A DNA stretch of 64,000 nt from Turritopsis dohrnii. Its lineage: Eukaryota; Cnidaria; Hydrozoa; Anthoathecata; Oceaniidae. The DNA is taken from the NCBI GenBank assembly GCA_027922465.2, contig BQMF02000284.1:1-64000 (forward strand), given 5' to 3'. The position numbers were made by a program, and so were the translations under genes. Numbering within the stretch: position 1 is the stretch's first letter; each line of letters begins with the position of its first letter. The notes under the pieces are model-generated. The model did no database searches, was not told where the DNA came from, and saw nothing but the letters and a program-made list of their open reading frames with translations. Below are positions 56,401 to 64,000 of the stretch, piece after piece.

Positions 56401-56630
56401 CGCCCACTCCAACAACGTAATCAACCACAGTGGATGAGAAGTGGGGATTATGAACTTGAAACAGATTGAGTTATTGTTTTATTGAGTTATTGATTTAACG
56501 CGTTATTGTTATCCCGACGAAAGGAAAATGGTTATGTTTGCTTTACGAAACATTATTGCTGCTGGTTTTGTATATGTATTATCCTTGGCCAAAAGCTCAA
56601 GATGAAAACTGACTGCGCCATTGTGCCATT
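53437..56630. repeat. 18-bp direct repeats flanking the pol pseudogene
   Basis: CTGCGCCATTGTGCCATT occurs at 53437-53454 and exactly again at 56613-56630, the second about 140 bases after the last coding frame. They could be ends of a very short LTR, a long target duplication or an internal element repeat. Confidence 0.85.
53445..56469 (+). pseudogene. pol: Divergent Ty3-like pol (RT, RNase H, integrase)
   Basis: The frame from 53445 is closed by a TGA at 53730 in KVER-x-GVLAKSEDVGV and continues as a long frame at 53769-55874. RT has YIIKTDFTKSFFQIP, FKGLRVYLRSAMGMPGSSEF and VIHDDLFIG (HDD in place of YxDD, Asp pair kept). RNase H has LTTDASPVNKGLG. H2C2 is HLRYNHPSKHQL with CCQCNSVK. The integrase has GEAFFSDILRR, VRIDPAAGF and VVDKAIQELELE, fitting D, D and E. 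A TAA at 55874, a frameshift near 56020 and a TAA at 56226 interrupt the tail. No gag, protease or LTR is recognised beside it. This is a gypsy-related pol lineage common in marine invertebrates. Confidence 0.85.
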
Positions 56631-56661
56631 TCTTACATTATATTGACATTTGTTTATTGTT

Positions 56662-56958
56662 TATATATAATAGCGAGTGTGTGTCACACTTGCAAAATTT
56701 GGGCCTAAATTATTTTTGGTATTGAGGCTATGACGTCATCAAAATCTTTGACCGACGATATCTCTGTAACAGTTGGCCGTAGCGAAACGATCCCATACAC
56801 TTTTTTGATCAGTTTTTCGAGCTCTACAACATAGATACACTTTTGAGCTGCGATTCTATGATTTATTTTTTCATCACGGGGTATGTACACGGGAATGGTG
56901 GATTTGACCTATTGTTTTCGAAGTTAAGTTTGGTAAAAATTTTTACCCGGGTTACTAG
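56662..56958 (+). mobile_element. Short Helitron N3, about 297 bases
   Basis: The 5' end TATATATAATAGCGAG (C of TC changed to A) matches the minus-strand end at 34444. The 3' end has a hairpin (GGTAAAAATTTTTACC) followed by CGGGTTACTAG at 56958 and then T. The body is shared with 34449-34712 in inverted orientation. No coding capacity. Confidence 0.75.
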
Positions 56959-57400
56959 TTGTTTATATTTTTCAGAGTTAACTTACATATTTACAAGAAG
57001 AGGTTTTATTATATAGCTGCGTTCAATCAGGGACTTTGATTTGATCTCTCCGTTCATTATTTGTCGCTGACACACATCAAAATATTCATAATACATCTTT
57101 CATGATAGTAGTAAAAATAAATTGTGCGTACAAGAAAACAACAAAAATGCTGGATAAATAAATAACTTTGGTTTAACTTCAATCAAAGAGAATATACCTA
57201 TCCATACTAATTCACATCATCGTGTTAGTAAAAAACAACATCTTCTGCAGCCATTTTCACTTATAAACTCTTTACTTTTCATATTTCATACCTGAACACA
57301 AAATAATGATACTTTAAACTACTGCTAATTTAAACTACTACTTTCCAGCACACTTTCCTACTGTAAGCATATGTAACCGTCCATGGGAAAAAAGTACATT
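56959..57400. repeat. Dispersed repeat also present near 39.3 kb
   Basis: About 57140-57360 is related to 39300-39530 in the same orientation, with shared blocks around TTTGGTTTA, GTTAGTAAA, CAGCCAT, AACTCTTTAC-like and CCAGCACACTTTCCT. No gene is present. Confidence 0.55.
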
Positions 57401-57404
57401 TGAT

Positions 57405-57565
57405 TTACCGATATACGGGAATTACCGGTAATTTTACCGGTAACTTAAGAGTTTTTTTAGCGATTACCGGTAATTATAATTTTTTATCGATAACTTTACC
57501 GCTTTACCGGTAATTTCCGGTAACGTAATGTAATGAAATAAATTACCTTTGATGTGCTTTACCGG
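57405..57565. repeat. Cluster of TTACCGGTAA palindromes
   Basis: ACCGGTAA or its extended palindrome occurs about seven times in 160 bases, with related ACCGATA, GCGATTACC and ATCGATAAC forms between. It looks like one end, or a palindromic core, of a small DNA transposon. Confidence 0.75.
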
Positions 57566-58531
57566 TATTCTCAGACGTATGTTACTAGCTAATCTATGTA
57601 AAAATGTTTGTTTATACTAATTCCGCCATTGTTGAAACTGCAGTTGGACCACAGGATCCGAATCCAGAGTTTATAAGCATGTCACGACACCTGGTTCATT
57701 GCTATCCATCCGGAAATGGTGGTACTCTCCCAGCCGGCACAAAACGTTTTTAAAACCTCTTTTTTTGGTGTCTTTATGGTTTTGCAAAAAACTGCTTTTT
57801 TAAGTGGTGTCAAAAACGCGTTTAAAACTAATTTTTGAAGCCGTGTTTTTAAAAACGTCTTAAATCGGTTTTATTTTCGTATCGATAACACTGCATGGTC
57901 TTCAGGTTTTCTCTGGGAGTTTCAAAGAGGTTTTTTTATAGGTTTTCTTAAAGAGGTATTTTAAAGACCTCTTTAACCCTAAAAGAAAACCGCTTGCTTT
58001 AAGGGGGTTGACAAAAACACTTTAGTCTACATTATAGTCTACACTATGATTAGTTTTGTGGTTAAAATATGTATTGGAATATCTATGTCATAGTTATTTC
58101 TATGTATAATTTTTAATTATGAATAAAAGATTTCATCAATATATATATTGTTTTTTTTTTGTTGTTGTTGTTATCATTTCTTCATTTTCCCCCGTCCTAT
58201 ATTTTTGCGCTTGTCTTGGAGCAGAAAAGTTCAAAGAATTTTCACAACGTAGAGACGAAGCGAACAATAAAGTAAGTAGTCCTTATTATTCAAAACCAAT
58301 GGTGCAAAACAATAACAAAGAACGTTATTATTGAATCGAATCATGATAATTCTACATCGAATCTTTAAGCTATTTCTCAAATGTTTACCAAATGTTTTTC
58401 TCAAATGTTTTTCACATACACACGTGTACAGAAGAATCCTCTCTCTCGTTTTTGTTTTGCTATTATGGATTCAAGTTGAGCAAATGTCGAGTAACTGATT
58501 TTAACCTTAATGAGTTTTGAGTCACAGAATT
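57566..58531. other. No gene recognised; AAACGTTTTTAAAAC-type repeats
   Basis: 57730-58010 contains several related AAACCTCTTT and AAAACGTTTTTAAAAC stretches suggesting a small element, without clear ends. The frame at 58119-58334 is low-complexity and not supported. Confidence 0.45.
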
Positions 58532-58979
58532 TGTTACTGCGACCAGACTATAAGGGCGTGAAGGTTTACGACGTTCTATTCCGCTATAAAATATACAAAA
58601 AAGGTACAAATATACAAAAAATATACTTAAAGTTCTCACAAAAGTAAAACATAAAACAAAAAATACAAATAATACTTACTAAACACGTATAACCAAAGTC
58701 CTAACCGCAGTGTAGTTAATTTTATAACGAATGATTTATCTCTTCAGATAAAGATGTCTCTTCAGACGCACTGTTCTCTTATGATAAAAAAAACTAAAAA
58801 CAAAACTAAAAACGCACTGAAAGATGTGAAATAAAAGAGAAGCCCGACGAGTCCCGAGGGACAAACAAAAGACGTAAGAAACAAAAGAAATATACGCAGA
58901 GCAAATCACACACACAAAAAAATAATTGTAAACTAATAAACATACAAATTAAACTAATTTTAATGCGCATGCATTTACA
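58532..58979 (-). repeat. Candidate 3' LTR of the BEL/Pao element
   Basis: Minus-strand sequence after pol begins TGTAAATGCATGCGCATT at 58979, just after a purine-rich CGAGAGGAG. A plausible ACA end lies at 58532, giving TGT...ACA over 448 bases. A CTATAAAAT element lies near 58585. The partner LTR is outside the window, so the limits are tentative. Confidence 0.4.
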
Positions 58980-59040
58980 TGGCTCCTCTCGAAATTATTT
59001 TTCAAATATGTAAAATCATTCCGAAACCAAAGCACCGTCC

Positions 59041-60058
59041 TCAAAACTGTTCATACCTCTGCAACAAAACCAACCTGTTCAGAGGCCTGACGAAACGACT
59101 TTTGTTTGCCAGCTCAATTTCAACACTTCTCACGACATTTCCATCGTCAGGAAAGAGCTTCGTTACTCTCGCCAAGCACCATTCGTTTCGTGGCTTGTCG
59201 AGATCTTTCACAAGAACAACATCATTCACTTCAACACTTTTTGTTTCCTTTTGCCATTTCGATCATTCTTGCAGCGAATTCAAGTATTCCTTACGCCACC
59301 GTTCCCAGAATTCGTTGACCAGATGCTGCACTCTTCGCCAATGCTTCTTGCTGTACACGTCTGGACTGTTGAATGTTCCAGGAAGTGGGTAAACGACTTT
59401 CGACTTTTGTGTTAAAAGAGTGATCGGAGATATCGGCTTTAGGCTGTTGGGGTCGATGAGATTGTCGACAGTGAGTGGGCGTGAATTGATGACGTTTTCG
59501 ATCTCGACCAATATCGTTTGAAATGATTCTTCGTTTAAGTTTTCACCATGAACTTTCAGCATACCAGACAGGATGTTGCGAGCTGTACGAATGTGTCGTT
59601 CCCAAACACCGCCATAGTTGCTTGCTTGTGGTGGGTTTCGTTTCCACACGACCCAGTCACCATTGTGTTTGCTGAGGAAATCAGAGATTTTGGCGTGATC
59701 CATCTTCATGAACTCTTTATGTAACTGTTTGTCTGCTCCCACGAAGTTTGTACCGTTATCGGATCGAATAAGTCGAACGTTGCCACGTCGTGCGATCAAG
59801 CGCCTCAACGCCATGATGAAGGAATCGGTTTCGAGGCTGTGTGCGTTTTCGAGATGCACAGCACGAGATGAAAGGCACGTAAACATCACACCGTAACGCT
59901 TAACTAGTGATCTTCGAATTTTGATGTAGAAGGGACCAAACATATCGATGCTTGTGTAGGTGAAAGGTGGAGCTTCTGTTCGATCGATTGGTAAGCTACT
60001 CATTTTTTGTTGGATAATGGCTCCTCATAAATGCTTGCAGATTGAACAATATGTATTA
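59041..60058 (-). pseudogene. pol: BEL/Pao integrase
   Basis: From the zinc-finger end (YCSICKHL then a TGA and GAIIQQKMSSLPIDR) the frame gives YTSIDMFGPFYIK (first Asp), RLIRSDNGTNFVGA (second Asp) and QASNYGGVWERHIRTARNIL (Glu), then ENVINSRPLT. A TGA at 59263 interrupts NSLQE-x-SKWQKE, after which VNDVVLVKD and NEWCLARVTKLFPDDG (DUF5641-like tail) continue in the same frame to 59041. Two of the stops stand where CGA (Arg) would fit, suggesting CpG decay. The catalytic triad itself is intact. Confidence 0.9.
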
Positions 60059-62615
60059 CGTATCGCACTTGTGAGTTGATGCTGACGATCCACCACCCGT
60101 TACTACGACTATTGTTGATTGTCATACCTCGTCCACAATGGAAGGTTGCTTCGTGGTGGAATCGAATAATAGCTTTTGTAACTTCGCAATTTTTTGGCAA
60201 AACGATTGGACGCTTCATTTCGAATTTTAACGCAGATTTTTTCAATCGACCACCAACTCGTAACAAACCGTCGGCGTGGATAAACGGATCCAATTTGGCG
60301 AGATTGTCGTTCACATCGAGTTTTCCTTGTCGAAGTTTTGAGATGGTTGTTGAGAATTCGAATCGTTGTAGTGCAGTGATTACTTTTGTTTTCGCATTTT
60401 CGAGCTCGTACACCGTGAGTGGATGAATCGCTTTGACTGGTTGACTTCGTGTCTTCATTGAATGCTTTCTTGATTTCTTCGCACTGGCGATGAAACGTAA
60501 CATAAACGCAGTTACTCTGAGGATCTTCAGCCATTTTGAGATTGTACCTATAACCGATAAAAAGGAGGGTTTCTGCGCAGCTGTGGTTGCACAGATTAAT
60601 CTATCTTCTTTGACGATTTCAGGATCATCATCTTTGACGCCGAATGATGAAACTTCGTTGCTGAGTGGATGCCACAAGAACTCCGGTCCATGTAACCAAA
60701 GGTTAATGCGTTCAGTTTGCTTCGCTTGCAAACCTCGTGTTGCTACATCAGCAGGATTCTCGTCAGTCTTGACATATCGCCATTGCTCAGATGTTGTGCG
60801 TTCTTTGATGTAAGCCATTCTGTTGGAGACAAATATCTTGAACTTCTTCTAATTGTTGTTAAGGTAGCCCAGTACTACCTGACTGTCGGTCCAATACACT
60901 TCATACTGCATTGGAATGTCGATCTCTTTCCTTAGTTGACTTCCAACCCTTGCTGCCAGTGCTGCTGCCTTCAGTTCCAATCGTGGGATTGACCTTTTTG
61001 GCTTAAGTGGGTTGACTCGTGACCTTCCACTGATAAAGGCACAATGTATTTGACCTTTAAAATCTTCAAGTCTAATGTAGGTACAGTAGCCGTGACCTAT
61101 ATCTGACGCATCTGCGAAATGATGAAGGCTTGCACTTGAGACTTTGAACCCAACTGGATGGAAACAGCGTGGGATGGTGATGTCTTGTATCATCGACAGA
61201 TTAGAGATGGCTTGTTGGCACGTTTGCAGAAGTTCGTCTGGAAGCCTCTCGTCCCATCCAACATGATGGCAGCAAAGATACTGAAGGATTCGTTTGCATT
61301 CTAGAAGAAATGGTGAAACCATACCCAGTGGGTCATAAACTTGATGAACGGTTAAAAGTAGACTTCGTTTGGTTGTTGGTAGGTCGAAGGTTTTTGTTCG
61401 TAAACCTAGGGTATCTTTGGCGATATTCCATTGAACACCAAGAGCTTGGTCGTTTGGCAGAACCTCAAGACAACCTTGAAGTTCCTTGCTTCGCTCTGAT
61501 TCTGGTATCGACTCGATGACTTCCCTTGAGTTGCTAACGAACTTGGTCAGGTTGAAGCCACCATCTCGACACATCAATCTTGAATCCATGATGAGTTGAA
61601 TCATCTTCTTGGCGATTTCTTCAGACTTTAGCATATTGTCTACGTAGAAGGCTTTACGCAGAGTCGTTGCAGCTTCTGAACCATATGTAGTCTCGCCATC
61701 GGATGCAGCTTTTCTTAAAGCGTAGTTTGCACAACTTGGTGATGAGGTTCCTCCGAAGATGTGGACGCACATCTCGTAATGCACAATCTTCTTTTCAACA
61801 TCTCCATCCTCCCACCAAAAAAACTGAACAAAGCACCGTTGTTCTTCCGGGATTTGGACTTGGTAGAACATGCTTTCAATGTCGGCCATCACGGCAATAT
61901 CGTGTTGTCGGAACCTCGTCAACACACCGACCAGTTGATTTGTTAAGTCAGGTCCCTGTAGAAGCTCGCCATTCAGAGATTTTCCTTGATACTCTGAACT
62001 ACAATCAAATACGACACGTATTTTGTTCTTTCTTGGATGATAGTTGCCATGGTGAGGGATGAACCATTGTTGATCTTCATGGTACGGCGTCTCGACTTTC
62101 CTTGCGTAACCTTTACTAAGCATATTATCAATAAAGTTTATATAATCTTGTTTGAATGTAGGATTTCGAGCAAACTTTCGTTTCAGACAAAAAAGCCTCT
62201 TCAACGCCAATTCTTTGTTGTTTGGAAGACTGACCACTTCATTTCGAAAAGGTAAAGGAATAACGTATTTTCCACTTACCATTTTGCAGTTTTTGTCCAT
62301 GATGTTCATGAACTTGATGTCGTCTTGAGAGAACTCTTCTCCAAGTGCTGGGTCACATTTTGTTTGTTCATCATCATAGACAGCTTTGATCATTGTTTCG
62401 ATTGATTCATCAACCACTTTATTTGGTCCCACAAATGCATGGTTAGCTGGTAAGTTGGCAGATTGTAACTTCAAACGAAATACTGACTTGTAAGGGACTG
62501 GTGAAGCGTTGTCAGCCAGAGCACCTACAACTGACCACCCCAGGTTCGTTTTCATTGCATGTGGACCTTCTCCTTGACTTTGGATGATCTTCAATGGTTG
62601 TATCTTCATCAACAA
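60000..62615 (-). pseudogene. pol: BEL/Pao reverse transcriptase and RNase H
   Basis: The frame starts within IQPLKIIQSQGEGPHAMKTN and NLGWSVVGAL, then KIRVVFDCSSEYQGKSLN, LLQGPDLTNQLVGVL, VMADIESMFYQVQIP (first Asp), HIFGGTSSPSCANYAL and AFYVDNMLKS (about 61635-61655). The usual YVDD is YVDN, so the last catalytic Asp is lost. RNase H follows with LHHFADASDIGHGYC, IPRLELKAAALAARV and VYWTDSQVVLGYL. A TAG at 60849 precedes FVSNRMAYIKER, NPADVATRGL and the H2C2 region (FHHEATFHCGRGMT), which shifts frame near 60050 so that its Cys pair falls in the integrase frame. Confidence 0.92.
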
Positions 62616-64000
62616 AGGTCCCTGTACTGCAATTATCTAACATTGCATAAGTTAAAATACAGTTATCATCATATTTCACGTATACCGTCACTACACACAT
62701 GCTCACTTGGTCGTTTTTAATTTCATTTACAGCAAAGTTCTCAACAGAAATAGTTTCTTTGTTTTCAATTTCTTTCGAATTTTCAATTTTCAAAGCACTG
62801 TCAGAAGTTTGAATGTCACTAGAAGTTTCCCTTTGGCTTTTGTAGCCATGAAGTAGAGTTGCGTGATCCGATTTGCAAATATTACACTTTCTTGGCCTTC
62901 TACAGTCACAAACTAAATGTCCTTTTCTATAACAGCCAAAACAACATCGGTTTTTCAATAGCCACTTTCCCCTTTCTTTAAGATCGAGATTTTTAAAAGC
63001 AAAACATTTGTCTATGTCATGGCTCTTATCACAGTATAGACAGGTTTGAATGTTAGAAGTAAATGCTCTTACAGTTTTTTGCTTTCTCTCTTCATTGTTG
63101 ATGGCATGTCCAAGGTTTACATTGTTATAAATTGCTTCCCTCGAAAACAATGGGTCGGTTGCAAGAATTGTCTCTTTGTTGATGAAATCAATCAAGTCTT
63201 GAAAAACTGGTTCACGTCGCTGGTTACTCCTTATTTGATAGACAGTTCGGTTCCATCGGTCTCGAAGGTAAGCTGGTAATTTGGAAATAGCGATACATAT
63301 CTGGTCCGGACTGTCGAAATAATTGGTAACCACGTGACTGCTTTTAACCAAAAACGCATACAGTTGACGTAATGAAGACAATTCGGCATTCTTGATTGCT
63401 TTCCAATCAGCCACTTCCTTCCGGTAGGCTGACAGCACCCGATATGGATCTCCGAAACGCCTCTTCAGCAACTCCTTTGCCTTCAAATAACCAGCGTCAG
63501 CTTCCTGGTGAGAGCAACCCTTGATCAGATCCTTAGCTTCGCCACTTGTACACTGAATCAAACGAGTTAAGCGTCCTCTACTATCATCAATCTTGGTTTC
63601 TACAACTTCATCGAAAGTGGTGATGAAATACTGGTACTGCAGGGGGTCTCCGTCGAAAGTGTCTATTTTAACTTCAGGGGCACTTTGCATTTTCAACAAG
63701 CTCGAAATGGTGCTTGAGATAGTAGACGGTTTAGCAGATGGCTCGTCTATACTGGTAGCAGCTGGCTGTTTGCATGTCTTGGTTGGTTGAACGAAAACTG
63801 GTACGCTTGAATTCAATCTCAACGTTAATGTTGGCGCTGTGTCTGTGTGAGTGTGTAGGCCTGATTTAACGTTTAACTGTTCAGTTGTTGGAACTGTTGT
63901 AAGAATTGACGTCACGTTGACGGGTGATGACGTCACTATGTTGGAAGATGACGTCAGCATGACGGGTTGTTGAGTTGCAGCAGTTTCTTCGGTTGAGAAA
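62604..64000 (-). pseudogene. gag: BEL/Pao gag and start of protease
   Basis: The frame is open to the right edge; a Met at 63960 is internal or a possible start. The core IDTFDGDPLQYQYFITTFDE and LLKRRFGDPYRVLSAYRKE match the DUF1759 gag-like region. Zinc knuckles are CLYCDKSHDIDKC, CCFGCYRKGHLVCDC and CNICKSDHATLLHG. Then YAMLDNCSTGTFVDEDT stands at the protease active site. Right after this the frame changes and the next recognised sequence is the RT leader, so roughly the rest of the protease and linker is deleted at about 62604. Confidence 0.85.

Larger units (their letters stand above)
58532..64000 (-). mobile_element. BEL/Pao LTR retrotransposon, running off the right edge
   Basis: On the minus strand the order is gag with DUF1759-like region and zinc knuckles, protease start, RT, RNase H, integrase and a candidate 3' LTR. 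This matches BEL/Pao. Stops at 60849 and 59263, a frameshift near 60050, an internal deletion near 62604 and a changed RT active site make it defective. The 5' LTR lies outside the window. Confidence 0.9.

Noticed and set aside
58119..58334. 71-codon frame with a hydrophobic N-terminus
   Set aside because: The hydrophobic stretch comes from a GTT/TTT low-complexity run. There is no supporting context.

Overview
The window reads as an intergenic or heterochromatin-like block of an AT-rich metazoan genome. Spliced genes with GT-AG introns, the mix of Helitrons, CR1-like LINEs with PHD fingers, BEL/Pao and Ty3/Gypsy elements, a multi-copy integrase-like gene and a kinase of the expanded 'IDFGKA' type all point to a cnidarian, possibly a hydrozoan. 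The organism is an inference. I recognise no tRNA, rRNA or conserved single-copy host gene.

Layout. 0-2.7 kb: 3' part of a broken Ty3/Gypsy element whose LTR lies inside an integrase-like gene (2.7-3.5 kb, minus). 3.6-3.7 kb: array of six NotI palindromes. 4.2-6.4 kb: decayed fragments, including a nuclease-like pseudogene and a Penelope-like remnant. 7.1-8.8 kb: an open tyrosine-recombinase (Crypton-like) gene with a zinc finger and a Myb-like tail. 9.2-10.4 kb: a foldback of inverted, G-run-rich repeats. 10.5-13.6 kb (minus): a seven-exon gene with an SF3-type helicase core, all introns in phase 1 and one apparent single-base frameshift. 15.65-17.1 kb (minus): a four-exon pseudokinase gene, followed upstream by a second integrase-like pseudogene (17.2-18.9 kb, perhaps with an exon at 20.8 kb).

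21.5-32.3 kb is one CR1-like LINE (minus) split by a 3.1 kb TIR transposon with a 4-bp target duplication, by a TA-flanked MITE, and then by a 2,742-bp tandem duplication with a 7-bp filler at its junction. 33.3-34.7 kb holds short Helitrons joined head to tail. 35.3-38.7 kb is a second CR1-like LINE whose RT has lost a catalytic Asp.

40.4-51.3 kb is a nested pair. An older Helitron with a Rep region but no helicase (Helitron-1) was hit exactly between A and T by a 6.8 kb Helitron-2 that carries one uninterrupted 1,591-codon Rep-helicase gene. Helitron-1 itself abuts a remnant of a DUF4218-like transposase. 52.2-57.0 kb contains another short Helitron inserted in the 3' end of a further Helitron, then a divergent Ty3-like pol pseudogene between 18-bp direct repeats. 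58.5-64 kb is a decayed BEL/Pao element (minus) running off the right edge.

The genes do not form one pathway. They are mostly independent mobile elements, whose insertion order can be read from interrupted reading frames. The stretches not explained by well-known element types are the SF3-helicase gene, the recombinase-Myb gene, the pseudokinase and the short-motif arrays.
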